NCBI GenBank assembly: GCA_049514335.1 | Contig: JBEKVE010000116.1 | Coordinates: 1-9,761 of the forward strand | Direction: 5' to 3' | DNA from: JBEKVE01 sp049514335 | GTDB lineage: Bacteria > Actinomycetota > Acidimicrobiia > Acidimicrobiales > UBA8190 | DNA: 9,761 nt | Part shown: positions 1-6,464 of the stretch, piece after piece | Numbering within the stretch: the stretch's first letter is position 1 | Layout of the letters: the number at the start of each line of letters is the position of its first letter | Program-made: the position numbers and the translations under genes | Notes under the pieces: model-generated | What the model was told of the DNA's origin: nothing | The model's database searches: none | Seen by the model: the letters and a program-made list of their open reading frames with translations, nothing else

Positions 1-1125
1 CCCTACCTCGCCCCGTCGGGCGAGCAGAAGACCAAGCCCACCCAGCACTCGGTGACCGAGCTGCGCAGCCGGGGCATCCAGCCCGACATCATCGTGTGCC
101 GCTCCGACCAGCCCATCTCCGAGGGCCTCAAGCGCAAGATCTCGCTGTTGTGCGACGTGCCCGCCGAAGGCGTCATCTCCGCCGTGGACGCGCCCAGCAT
201 CTACGAGATCCCCCTCGTGCTCCACGACGAGGGGTTCGACCGTGTGGTGTGCCGCACGCTCGCCATCGACGACACCGTGCACCCCGTGGACCTGTCGGGG
301 TGGGAGAAGGTCGTCTCCCAGGTGTCGGCCTCGGAGCGGCCGGTGCGCATCGGCGTGGTGGGCAAGTACGTCAACCTCCCCGATGCCTACCTGTCGGTGG
401 GAGAGGCGCTTCGCCACGCCGGGTTCCATCACGGGGCCAAGGTCGAGGTGGACTGGATCCAGGCCGAAACGGTCCCCGACCTCCTCGCCACCGACCGCAT
501 GACGCAGCTCGACGGCATCGTCATCCCCGGCGGCTTCGGCGAGCGCGGTGTCGAGGGGAAGATCGACGCCGCCCGCTTCGCCCGCGAGCGCGACATCCCG
601 TGCCTCGGCCTGTGCCTCGGGCTCCAGGTGATGGTGATCGAGGTCGCCCGCAACCTCGCCGGTCTCGACGGCGCCAACTCGCGTGAGTTCGACACGCTCA
701 CGCCCCACCCCGTCATCGACCTCATGGACGAGCAGCACAAGGTGGTCGACATGGGGGGCACCATGCGGCTGGGCTCCTACGTCGCCCAGCTCGTCGAGGG
801 GTCGCTGGTCGCCGATGCCTACGGCACCACGGTGGTGTCCGAGCGCCACCGCCACCGCTACGAGGTGAACCCCCGGTACCGGTCCAAGCTCGAGGACGCC
901 GGCCTGCACTGCTCGGGCACCTCGGCCGACGGCGTGCTCGTGGAGTTCGTGGAGCTGCCCGGGCACTCATTCTGGGTGGGGACACAGGCCCATCCCGAGT
1001 TCAAGAGCCGGCCCGACCGGCCCCACCCCCTGTTCCGGGAGCTGCTGGCCGCCGCGCTGGCCCGGGCCGAGGGTCGCCTGCCCCGCCTCATCACCATCGA
1101 CGCCGACGTCGGTGCTGCGCCCTGA
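1..1125 (+). CDS. pyrG: CTP synthase, 3' part (5' end outside window)
   Basis: Cytosolic enzyme that aminates UTP to CTP using ATP and glutamine, the last step of pyrimidine nucleotide synthesis. The frame is open from base 1, so the N-terminal ATP-binding part of the synthetase domain is cut off; 374 residues are visible of the usual 540-560. The window opens just before the nucleotide-binding KTKPTQHS motif (bases 28-51), followed by the rest of the synthetase domain and, from about base 340, the class I glutamine amidotransferase domain. The nucleophile is the Cys in GLCLGLQ (codon 613-615); the other triad members are His (991-993) and Glu (997-999) in AHPEFKSRP. The oxyanion-hole region reads PGGFGERG. 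The internal GTG at base 52 is not the start. The Nudix gene follows 17 bp downstream, as in mycobacteria. Family assignment is essentially certain and I see no defect. Confidence 0.98.
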   Translation, partial: PYLAPSGEQKTKPTQHSVTELRSRGIQPDIIVCRSDQPISEGLKRKISLLCDVPAEGVISAVDAPSIYEIPLVLHDEGFDRVVCRTLAIDDTVHPVDLSGWEKVVSQVSASERPVRIGVVGKYVNLPDAYLSVGEALRHAGFHHGAKVEVDWIQAETVPDLLATDRMTQLDGIVIPGGFGERGVEGKIDAARFARERDIPCLGLCLGLQVMVIEVARNLAGLDGANSREFDTLTPHPVIDLMDEQHKVVDMGGTMRLGSYVAQLVEGSLVADAYGTTVVSERHRHRYEVNPRYRSKLEDAGLHCSGTSADGVLVEFVELPGHSFWVGTQAHPEFKSRPDRPHPLFRELLAAALARAEGRLPRLITIDADVGAAP

Positions 1126-1142
1126 CGCCGCCCGACCCGTCG

Positions 1143-1769
1143 GTGCCGGCGCCTGACCCGCACAGGGGTCCACGCGCCGCCGGCTTTCGGCACCTCGGGG
1201 ACGAGGTCCGGTTCGAGGGATGGCGGATCTCGGTGGTCGAGGCCCGCTTCGAGGCCCCCGACGGAGCCACCTTCACCCGCGACGTGGTCCGGCATCCCGG
1301 CGCCGTGGCGGTGGTGCCGGTGACCGACCACGGCACCGCCCTCCTGTTGCGCCAGTACCGGGGGTCGATCGACCGCGTCCTGCTCGAGATCCCCGCCGGC
1401 ACGCGGGACGTGCCGGGCGAGGAGCCCGAGGAGACCGCCCGGCGCGAGCTCGAGGAAGAGGCCGGGGTGCGGGCCCGGACCATGCAGCTGCTCGCCACCG
1501 TCTACAACACGCCCGGCTTCTGCGACGAGGAGACCCGCATCTACATGGCGGGGGGCCTCGAGCCGGGCCAGGTCGCCCGCCACGGCGAGGAGGAGATCGC
1601 CATCGAGATGCTCGAGGTGGCGCTCGACGATGTCGACGACATGGTGCGCAGCGGCGCGCTGGTCGACGCCCAGACCGTGCTCGGGCTCGTGCTGGCGCGC
1701 CAGGCGTGGCGCGCCGGTGCAGCAGAGCGGGCACAGGGCTCGGGTGCCGGGCCCGGCCCTACGGGCTGA
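1143..1769 (+). CDS. Nudix hydrolase, ADP-ribose pyrophosphatase-like
   Basis: Predicted to cleave ADP-ribose or a related nucleoside diphosphate derivative into AMP and a sugar phosphate, a cytosolic clean-up role. The 208-residue protein has the Nudix box at about residues 86-109, from Gly86 to RELEEEAGV with the metal-binding glutamates E102, E105 and E106. The segment between Gly86 and Glu93 is one residue longer than the textbook GX5E pattern. The motif NTPGFCDEE (122-130), with a Pro about 15 residues after the box, is typical of the ADP-ribose pyrophosphatase subgroup, as is the EIPAG lead-in to the box. The first 20 residues and the Gly/Ala-rich end (191-208) are poorly constrained. 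The GTG start lies 17 bp after pyrG and has no clear ribosome binding site, so a slightly different start is possible. Its place between pyrG and xerD matches the mycobacterial order. Substrate is inferred from the subgroup only. Confidence 0.9.
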   Translation: MPAPDPHRGPRAAGFRHLGDEVRFEGWRISVVEARFEAPDGATFTRDVVRHPGAVAVVPVTDHGTALLLRQYRGSIDRVLLEIPAGTRDVPGEEPEETARRELEEEAGVRARTMQLLATVYNTPGFCDEETRIYMAGGLEPGQVARHGEEEIAIEMLEVALDDVDDMVRSGALVDAQTVLGLVLARQAWRAGAAERAQGSGAGPGPTG

Positions 1770-1771
1770 TC

Positions 1772-1775
1772 GGAG
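1772..1775 (+). promoter_or_regulatory. Ribosome binding site of xerD
   Basis: GGAG ends six bases before the ATG at 1782. It supports that ATG as the xerD start even though it gives the protein a longer N-terminus than E. coli XerD. Confidence 0.55.
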
Positions 1776-1781
1776 CCCGCC

Positions 1782-2780
1782 ATGGCCCGACCCGGCACCC
1801 ACACCGATCACGATCCCGTGGTCGGTGTGCACGTCGACGTGGCCGACGACGCGCGGCCGCTCAGCCGCGGGGCCGAGGAGTACCTGACGTGGCTGGCGGT
1901 GGAGCAGGGGCGCGCCCGCAACACCATCGCCTCGTACCGGCGGGACCTGGTGAGCTACGAGTCGCACCTCACGGCGCGGCGCACCACCCCGCTCGAGGCC
2001 GATACCGCCGAGGTGGAGGGGTTCCTGGCCGCCCGGCGTAGCGCCGGCATGAGCCCGGCGTCGGTGGCCCGGGGGCTGGCCGCCGTGCGGGGCCTGCACC
2101 GCTTCTTGGTGGAGGAAGGTGGGGCACGCCACGACCCCACCGCCGACGTGCGGCCCACGCGGCCCGGTCGGCGACTGCCCAAGGCCCTCGACGAGGCCGA
2201 CGTGGCGCGCCTGCTCGACACGACGAGCGCCGACGACGTGTGGTCACTGCGCGACCGGGCCATCTTGGAGGTCCTGTACGGCATGGGCATCCGCGTGTCG
2301 GAGCTGGCGGGATTGTCACTGTCGGATCTCGGCTCGGACACCGGGCTCGTGCGGGTGCTCGGCAAGGGGGACAAGGAGCGTCTCGTCCCCGTGGGCCGCT
2401 GCGCGCGGCGCGCCCTCAACGACTGGCTCGGGCCCCGGGGCCGTCCCTGGCTCGAGCCGCGCCGGTGGGCGCGGCGCGGTGACGCCGAGGCGGTGTTCTT
2501 GAACGCGCGGGGTGGGCGGCTCACCCGGCAGGGGGTGTGGGGGGTGTTGAAGAAGCGGGCCCGCGCCGCCGGCCTCGAGGACCGCGTGCACCCGCACGTG
2601 CTGCGCCACTCGTGCGCCACCCACATGCTGGCCCATGGCGCCGACATCCGGGTGGTCCAGGAGCTGCTCGGGCACGCCTCCATCGCCACCACCCAGATCT
2701 ACACGCGGGTGACCCTCGAGCACCTTCGCCACGCCTATGAGCAGGCACACCCGCGCGCCGGTGGGGGCACAGCGCAGTAG
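1782..2780 (+). CDS. xerD: Site-specific tyrosine recombinase XerD
   Basis: Cuts and rejoins DNA at dif, with XerC, to resolve chromosome dimers at division. The 332-residue protein has the N-terminal core-binding (SAM-like) domain at about 27-115 and the catalytic domain at about 133-326. All six catalytic positions are present: Arg171 (GIRVSEL), Lys195 (GKGDKE), His272 and Arg275 (HPHVLRH), His298 (LLGHAS) and nucleophile Tyr307 (TTQIYTRV). The R-to-K, H-to-R and H-to-Y spacings equal those of E. coli XerD, while K-to-H is five residues longer because of an insertion after GRPWLE (about 221-232). The C-terminus ending in AHPRA is XerD-like rather than XerC-like. About 21-27 residues precede the normal N-terminus; GTG codons at 1827 or 1839 would remove part of this, but the GGAG before the ATG favours the long form. 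The TAG stop overlaps the putative promoter of the next gene. A non-Xer integrase is unlikely in this core gene context. Confidence 0.93.
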   Translation: MARPGTHTDHDPVVGVHVDVADDARPLSRGAEEYLTWLAVEQGRARNTIASYRRDLVSYESHLTARRTTPLEADTAEVEGFLAARRSAGMSPASVARGLAAVRGLHRFLVEEGGARHDPTADVRPTRPGRRLPKALDEADVARLLDTTSADDVWSLRDRAILEVLYGMGIRVSELAGLSLSDLGSDTGLVRVLGKGDKERLVPVGRCARRALNDWLGPRGRPWLEPRRWARRGDAEAVFLNARGGRLTRQGVWGVLKKRARAAGLEDRVHPHVLRHSCATHMLAHGADIRVVQELLGHASIATTQIYTRVTLEHLRHAYEQAHPRAGGGTAQ

Positions 2781-2783
2781 TCT
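2778..2783 (+). promoter_or_regulatory. Putative -10 box of a leaderless promoter for the DksA-like gene
   Basis: TAGTCT fits the actinobacterial TAnnnT -10 consensus and ends six bases before the ATG at 2790, which would then be the first transcribed codon. No Shine-Dalgarno-like sequence lies between the xerD stop and this ATG, in keeping with a leaderless message. No clear -35 box is visible. The first three bases are the xerD stop codon. Confidence 0.5.
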
Positions 2784-2789
2784 CGTTCC

Positions 2790-3125
2790 ATGCCCAGCGA
2801 CGCCTCGACCGTCGATCACCGCGCCCTTCTGGAGGAAGAACGCCAGGAGCTGGTGGCCAGGCTCGACGAGCTCGGGCTCTCGGGCTCGGGGCTCACCTAC
2901 GACTCGAACTTCGCCGATTCCAGCCAGGTGACCGCGGAGCGTGGCGAGGTGGAGGCCCTGGGAGCGAAGCTGCGCGAGACGCTCGACGAGGTCGAGCGGG
3001 CGCTCGCCAAACTGTCCGAAGGCGCCTACGGCGTGTGCGAGGACTGTGGTCGGCCCATCGACCCGCTGCGCCTCGAGGCCAAACCGGCGGCGCGCTACTG
3101 CATCAACTGCGCGTCGAAGCACTGA
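2790..3125 (+). CDS. DksA/TraR-type C4 zinc-finger protein
   Basis: Small 111-residue protein of the DksA/TraR family, whose members enter the RNA polymerase secondary channel and modulate initiation, often with ppGpp. A charged, helix-forming N-terminal half (about 9-75, with a break around residues 30-45) resembles the coiled coil, followed by a C4 zinc finger with Cys83, Cys86, Cys104 and Cys107 (CEDC, 17 residues, CINC) and the family's YGVCEDCGRPI entry. E. coli DksA is longer (151 residues) and has two acidic residues at its coiled-coil tip. Here the tip region reads SNFADSSQ with only one Asp, so direct DksA-like activity is uncertain; short actinobacterial relatives share this look, as far as I recall. 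The start is the ATG nine bp after xerD, probably leaderless. The gene sits between xerD and a membrane protease with the same orientation. Family is secure; target and effect on transcription are inference. Confidence 0.9.
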   Translation: MPSDASTVDHRALLEEERQELVARLDELGLSGSGLTYDSNFADSSQVTAERGEVEALGAKLRETLDEVERALAKLSEGAYGVCEDCGRPIDPLRLEAKPAARYCINCASKH

Positions 3126-3141
3126 CCGGGGCGTCGGCGCC

Positions 3142-4002
3142 GTGAGCGACGCCGAGTGGTTCCCGCCCGCGTCGGATCCGACACCAGCGCCGCCCGGGGC
3201 GCCCACCCCGTCAGACGGGTCGAGCCCGTCGTCGCCGGCGTCCTCGCCGGCATCCCCGCACCAGCGCGTCGACCGGCGCACCGTCATCTGGATCGTGGCC
3301 GGGATCGCGGCGGTGGTGGCCTTGGTGCGCATCGGCGACCTCACCACCTACAAGATCCTGTTGTTCGCCGCCTTCGTGCCCTCTGTCATGGTGCACGAGG
3401 TGTCCCACGGCGTGGCTGCCCTCGCCTTCGGGGACGACACCGCCAAGCGCGCCCGGCGCATCACGCTCAACCCGCTGCGCCACATCGACCCCTTCGGCAC
3501 CCTCATCCTGCCCGTCATGATGGCCCTGAGCGGCGGCGGTGTCCTCGGCTACGCCAAGCCCGTCCCCGTCGACGTGGGGCGCCTGCGCAGCCCGCGCAAC
3601 CACAGCGTGGTGGTGTCGCTCGTGGGCCCGGGGGTGAACATCGTGCTCGCCCTGGCCTGTGCCGTGGCGCTTCGCCACGGGGTGGCGGCCCACACCCGCG
3701 TCGTGGCCGGCCTCGGGTCGCCCGACGGGGTGGTACTCGGCGTCCTGCCGGGCTGGGCGCAGTACGTGTTCCTGCTCGGCTTCGTGAACGTCATCCTGGC
3801 GGCGTTCAACCTCATCCCCCTACCGCCCCTGGACGGATCGGCGGTGCTCGAACGGCTGCTGCCGACACGCTGGCTGCCGCGCTACTTCCGCATCCGCCCG
3901 CTCACCATGTTCGTGCCGCTCATCGTGGTGTTCCTGTTCCCCTCGGCCCTCGGCCACCTGTTCGGGCCGCTGCAGCAGTGGTGGGGGAGCCTCGTCTCCT
4001 GA
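3142..4002 (+). CDS. M50 family membrane metalloprotease (site-2-protease-like)
   Basis: Polytopic membrane zinc protease of the M50 family, which cuts substrates within the membrane; the substrate is unknown. In the 286-residue protein, a Pro/Ser-rich, probably disordered segment (about 7-40) precedes the first hydrophobic helix (48-63). The second (about 71-95) carries the zinc site HEVSH (His85, Glu86, His89). The third ligand is Asp231 in NLIPLPPLDG within a later helix. Further hydrophobic stretches lie at about 118-137, 156-177, 196-222 and 254-272. The motifs DPFGT (117-121) and GYAKPVPVD (136-144) are typical of the short, PDZ-less M50 subgroup, unlike RseP with its PDZ domains. The GTG start at 3142 follows the DksA-like gene by 16 bp with a weak GGGG before it; the frame is open much further upstream but only as a shadow of that gene. 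The stop directly abuts the trpS stop. Catalytic competence is likely because all ligands are present. Confidence 0.9.
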   Translation: MSDAEWFPPASDPTPAPPGAPTPSDGSSPSSPASSPASPHQRVDRRTVIWIVAGIAAVVALVRIGDLTTYKILLFAAFVPSVMVHEVSHGVAALAFGDDTAKRARRITLNPLRHIDPFGTLILPVMMALSGGGVLGYAKPVPVDVGRLRSPRNHSVVVSLVGPGVNIVLALACAVALRHGVAAHTRVVAGLGSPDGVVLGVLPGWAQYVFLLGFVNVILAAFNLIPLPPLDGSAVLERLLPTRWLPRYFRIRPLTMFVPLIVVFLFPSALGHLFGPLQQWWGSLVS

Positions 4003-4007
4003 TCAGG
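3998..4007. other. Ten-base palindrome joining two convergent stop codons
   Basis: CCTGATCAGG is a perfect palindrome whose centre is the exact border between the protease TGA (4000-4002) and the trpS TGA on the other strand (read from 4005 to 4003). There is no intergenic base, and I see no convincing stem-loop with a U-tract on either side, so any terminator must lie inside coding sequence. Confidence 0.85.
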
Positions 4008-5001
4008 CGCTGAACCCGCCGGGCGGGGGGAGAAGACCTGCGGCGCGCATGGCCCTGTCGAGGGTGGGCCCCGCCACGGCGCGGGCGCGCCCGGCCCCCT
4101 CGGCCAGGACCGAGGCCACGTAGCCGCGATCGGCCTCGAGCTCGGCGTGGCGCTCGCGCACGGGACGGAGCAGTTCCACGAGCGCCTCCGACACCGCCGC
4201 CTTGAGCTGGCCGTAGCCGGTGAAGCGCTCCGCCAGCTCGGCCGGGTCCCCGCCGCCGGCGGCGGCCAGCAGCTCGAGGAGGTTCGACACCCCGGGTCGC
4301 GCGGCGCGGTCGTAGCGGACCTCGGCCTCGGTGTCGGTCACCGCCTTTCGCACCTTGCGGTCGATCTCCTCGGGCCGATCGAGGACGAGCACGGTGCCGA
4401 GGGGCGAGGACACCGACTTCGACATCTTGCGCGTCGGCTCCTGCAGGTCCATGACGCGCGCTCCCAGCCCGGGCAGCGCCGCCTCGGGCACGACGAAGGT
4501 CTTGCCGTAGCGGTTGTTGAAGCGCATGGCCACGTCCCGGGTGAGCTCCAGGTGCTGGCGCTGGTCCTCGCCCACCGGGACGCGATCGGCGTCGTAGAGC
4601 AGGATGTCGGCCGCCATGAGCACGGGGTAGGTGAACAGGCCCACCCGTGCCCGCTCCTGCTCCCCGCCCTTGTCCTTGAACTGCGTCATGCGGCGCAGCT
4701 CCCCCATGGTGGCGGTGCACTCGAGCAGCCACGTCAGACGGGGGTGCTCGGGCACGTGGCTCTGGACGAACAGGGTGCACGCCGCGGGGTCGAGGCCCAT
4801 GGCGAGGAAGACCGTGGCCGTGTCGAGGGTGCGCCCGGCGAGGAGGGCGGGGTCGTAGTCGAGCGTCATGGCGTGCAGGTCGACCACGCAGAAGAAGGCG
4901 TCGTGGACGTACTGGTCCGACACCCAGTTGCGGAAGGCCCCGAGGTAGTTCCCCAGATGGAGATCACCGCTCGGTTGCACCCCGGAGAGGACCCTGGCCA
5001 T
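4003..5001 (-). CDS. trpS: Tryptophan--tRNA ligase
   Basis: Class I aminoacyl-tRNA synthetase that charges tRNA-Trp with tryptophan in the cytosol. The 332-residue length fits bacterial TrpS. The N-terminus reads MARVLSGVQPSGDLHLGNYL, where HLGN (15-18) is the HIGH-equivalent ATP motif, and KMSKS is at 192-196. Between them lie the conserved region around TYPVLMAADILLY (124-136) and GEDQRQHLELTRD (144-156). The C-terminal helical part, about 205-332, forms the tRNA-binding domain. I chose the ATG at 5001-4999 because it begins exactly at the conserved MARVLSG; an in-frame start at 5031 would add ten residues unlike the family. It is the only minus-strand gene here, diverging from scpA and converging on the protease gene, so it is probably a single-gene transcript. 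A TACCAT box eight bases before the ATG suggests a leaderless message. No T-box or leader peptide is visible. Confidence 0.97.
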   Translation of the reverse strand: MARVLSGVQPSGDLHLGNYLGAFRNWVSDQYVHDAFFCVVDLHAMTLDYDPALLAGRTLDTATVFLAMGLDPAACTLFVQSHVPEHPRLTWLLECTATMGELRRMTQFKDKGGEQERARVGLFTYPVLMAADILLYDADRVPVGEDQRQHLELTRDVAMRFNNRYGKTFVVPEAALPGLGARVMDLQEPTRKMSKSVSSPLGTVLVLDRPEEIDRKVRKAVTDTEAEVRYDRAARPGVSNLLELLAAAGGGDPAELAERFTGYGQLKAAVSEALVELLRPVRERHAELEADRGYVASVLAEGAGRARAVAGPTLDRAMRAAGLLPPPGGFSA

Positions 5002-5009
5002 GGCGTGCC

Positions 5010-5015
5010 ATGGTA
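5010..5015 (-). promoter_or_regulatory. Putative -10 box of a leaderless trpS promoter
   Basis: On the minus strand the hexamer reads TACCAT (TAnnnT) and is followed after eight bases by the trpS ATG. There is no Shine-Dalgarno-like sequence in that interval. The box overlaps an upstream ATG at 5011-5009, which would therefore not be transcribed from this promoter. Confidence 0.45.
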
Positions 5016-5082
5016 CGGGAGGCCACGTCACCCCCGTCGGACCTGCTCACCGGGCATGCGCAGCGGCGGGGGACGCAGCCGG

Positions 5083-5088
5083 TAGGGT
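5083..5088 (+). promoter_or_regulatory. Putative -10 box of a leaderless scpA promoter
   Basis: TAGGGT matches TAnnnT and ends seven bases before the GTG at 5096. The alternative reading is a purine-rich ribosome binding site (GGTAGGG at 5081-5087, or GGGAG at 5090-5094 serving a GTG at 5099), so this is less clear than the dksA and tyrA cases. Confidence 0.4.
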
Positions 5089-5095
5089 CGGGAGC

Positions 5096-5881
5096 GTGGT
5101 GGCGCACGTCTCGACGCCCGTGTACGAGGGGCCCTTCGACGTGCTGCTCGCCCTGGTGTCGGAGCACAAGGTCGACGTCTACGACATCCGGATCGCCGAG
5201 ATCGTGGACGCCTTCATCGCCGAGATGGCGGCCCGCCAGCCCTTCGACCTGCAGACGGCCAGCGAGTTCCTGGTGATCGCCGCCATCCTGGTCGAGCTCA
5301 AGTCCCGCAAACTGCTCCCCGGGCCCGACGAGGTGGACGACGACGAGGAGCTGGCCGGCTTCGAAGAGCGCGACCGCCTCCTCGCCCGGCTCCTCGAGCT
5401 GCAGGCCTACGCGGCGGCGTCCGACGCCTTCGCCGTGCTCATCGACCGGACCCGCCGCTCGGTGCCCCGCATCACCGGGCTCGAGGAGCACTTCCGCGAC
5501 CTCGCCCCCGACCTCCTGGCCGGCCTCACCCCGGCCAAGCTGGCCGCCGCCTTCCTGAAGGGCACCACGCCACGCCCCGAGTTCATCCTCGACCTGTCGC
5601 ACGTCACGGTGGAGGCGGTGACCGTGTCCGAGGCGGTGGCCGAGCTCGAAGAGCGCCTGCCACGCGACGGCCGGGCGTCGTTCCGGGAGCTCACGGCGCA
5701 CTGCACCACCCGCATGCAGATCATCGTGCGCTTCCTGGCGCTGCTCGAGCTGTGCAAGCGGGGATCGATCAGCCTCGACCAGGGCGAGACCTTCGGCGAC
5801 CTCGTCGTGGTGTGGGTCTCGGGTCCGTCCGTGCTTTCCACTGTGGGTGCTGCGGACGGGGTCGAGGAATACGACGGCTGA
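5096..5881 (+). CDS. scpA: Segregation and condensation protein A
   Basis: Kleisin subunit of the bacterial SMC-ScpAB condensin, which bridges the SMC heads and helps organise and separate new chromosomes. The 261-residue protein has the N-terminal SMC-neck-binding domain with YEGPFDVLLALV (10-21) and the hallmark helix LVIAAILVELKSRKLLP (59-75). An acidic linker follows (78-92), then a helical middle and the C-terminal winged-helix domain at about 195-242 (FLALLELCKRG, then FGDLVVVWV), which contacts the SMC head. About 20 weakly conserved residues close the protein. The GTG at 5096 was chosen because a TAGGGT box lies seven bases upstream and the conserved domain begins only nine residues in; GTG 5099 is equally compatible. 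The frame is open to 5000, but that extension is low-quality sequence across the trpS promoter. scpB follows 10 bp downstream, as in most bacteria. The smc gene is not in this window. Confidence 0.95.
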   Translation: MVAHVSTPVYEGPFDVLLALVSEHKVDVYDIRIAEIVDAFIAEMAARQPFDLQTASEFLVIAAILVELKSRKLLPGPDEVDDDEELAGFEERDRLLARLLELQAYAAASDAFAVLIDRTRRSVPRITGLEEHFRDLAPDLLAGLTPAKLAAAFLKGTTPRPEFILDLSHVTVEAVTVSEAVAELEERLPRDGRASFRELTAHCTTRMQIIVRFLALLELCKRGSISLDQGETFGDLVVVWVSGPSVLSTVGAADGVEEYDG

Positions 5882-5891
5882 GCGACGACCT

Positions 5892-6464
5892 GTGTCCCTC
5901 TCAGAAGAGCACCGCGCCATCGAGGCCGTCTTGTTGTCGGCGGTCGAGCCCGTGCCGCCCAACATGCTGGCCGAGCTGCTCGAGATGCCCATCGAGCGGG
6001 TCGAGGCGGCCTGCACCGAGCTCGCTGCGGGGTACGAGGAAGAGGGCCGCGGCTTCGTGCTGGCCCGGGTGGCGGGGGGATACCGCTACCAGACGCACCC
6101 CGACATGGCCCCCTTCGTGGAGCGCTACGCCATGGAGGGGGTCTCGTCGCGCCTGTCGTCGGCCGCCCTCGAGACGCTCGCCATCGTGGCGTACCGCCAG
6201 CCGGTGTCGCGGGCGCAGATCGCCGCCCTGCGGGGGGTGAACGTCGACGGCGTGGTGCGGCTCCTCGAACAGCGGGGCTACATAAACGCCGTGGGCCACG
6301 CGCCGGGCCCGGGGGCGCCCGTCCTCTACGGCACCACGGCCGCGTTCCTGGAGAAGTTGGGCCTCTACGCACTCGAGGAGCTCCCTCCCGTCGAGGAGCT
6401 CCTCCCCGGTCCCGAGGTCGTCGAGCAGCTCGAGGAGCGCCTGCGTCCCGGCGCCGATGCCTGA
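5892..6464 (+). CDS. scpB: Segregation and condensation protein B
   Basis: Accessory subunit of the SMC condensin; ScpB dimers bind the central part of ScpA and regulate the ring. The 190-residue protein shows two winged-helix units. The first (about 5-80) begins EEHRAIEAVLLSAVEPV. The second (about 86-160) carries the family hallmark LSSAALETLAIVAYRQPVSR (88-107), then RGVNVDGVVRLLEQRGYI and the signature PVLYGTTAAFLEKLGL (143-158). An acidic Leu/Glu-rich tail (160-184) follows, encoded by the near-repeat TCGAGGAGCTCC at 6373 and 6391. I chose GTG 5892, ten bp after scpA, because it places the first helix as usual; a GTG at 5847 would overlap scpA by 35 nt and add 15 unlikely residues. No good ribosome binding site is visible. 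The last eight nt overlap the rluB start, suggesting coupled translation. Confidence 0.95.
   Translation: MSLSEEHRAIEAVLLSAVEPVPPNMLAELLEMPIERVEAACTELAAGYEEEGRGFVLARVAGGYRYQTHPDMAPFVERYAMEGVSSRLSSAALETLAIVAYRQPVSRAQIAALRGVNVDGVVRLLEQRGYINAVGHAPGPGAPVLYGTTAAFLEKLGLYALEELPPVEELLPGPEVVEQLEERLRPGADA

Larger units (their letters stand above)
5002..5095. promoter_or_regulatory. Divergent promoter region between trpS and scpA
   Basis: These 94 bp are the longest gene-free stretch in the window. The region holds a minus-strand -10-like box at 5010-5015 and a plus-strand one at 5083-5088, about 70 bp apart. Two CCATGG palindromes (4998-5003 and 5008-5013), four bases apart, straddle the trpS start and one overlaps its -10 box. 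I see no clear -35 hexamer for either promoter and no riboswitch-like structure. Confidence 0.6.

Noticed and set aside
858..2132. A 424-residue minus-strand frame opposite pyrG, the Nudix gene and xerD.
   Set aside because: The composition is low-complexity (Gly, Arg, His, Pro), no motif is seen and it lies opposite conserved proteins.
1782..2780. xerD as a phage or island integrase marking a mobile element.
   Set aside because: The C-terminus and catalytic spacing are XerD-like, the neighbours are core genes in conserved order, and no attachment repeats or cargo are visible.
3200..3262. Repeated GCC/TCG-rich units at the start of the protease gene as a possible repeat or recombination site.
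   Set aside because: They encode a Pro/Ser-rich disordered segment, and the repeat units are short and irregular.
4014..4026. CCCGCCGGGCGGG just inside the trpS end as a possible terminator.
   Set aside because: The arms leave a loop of one base and no T-tract follows on either strand.
4964..5011. A 15-codon frame starting at an ATG ten bases upstream of trpS, a possible leader peptide beginning Met-Ala-Arg like TrpS.
   Set aside because: Its ATG overlaps the putative -10 box and so would not be on the message; it has no tryptophan codons and no attenuator-like stem-loop follows.
4147..5085. A 312-residue plus-strand frame opposite trpS.
   Set aside because: trpS on the minus strand has all its catalytic motifs; this frame is its His/Gly/Glu-rich shadow.
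6373..6437. Repeated TCGAGGAGCTCC-like units near the end of scpB.
   Set aside because: They encode an acidic Leu/Glu-rich tail (LEEL, VEEL, LEER) with a strongly preferred codon set, so they are explained by protein composition.
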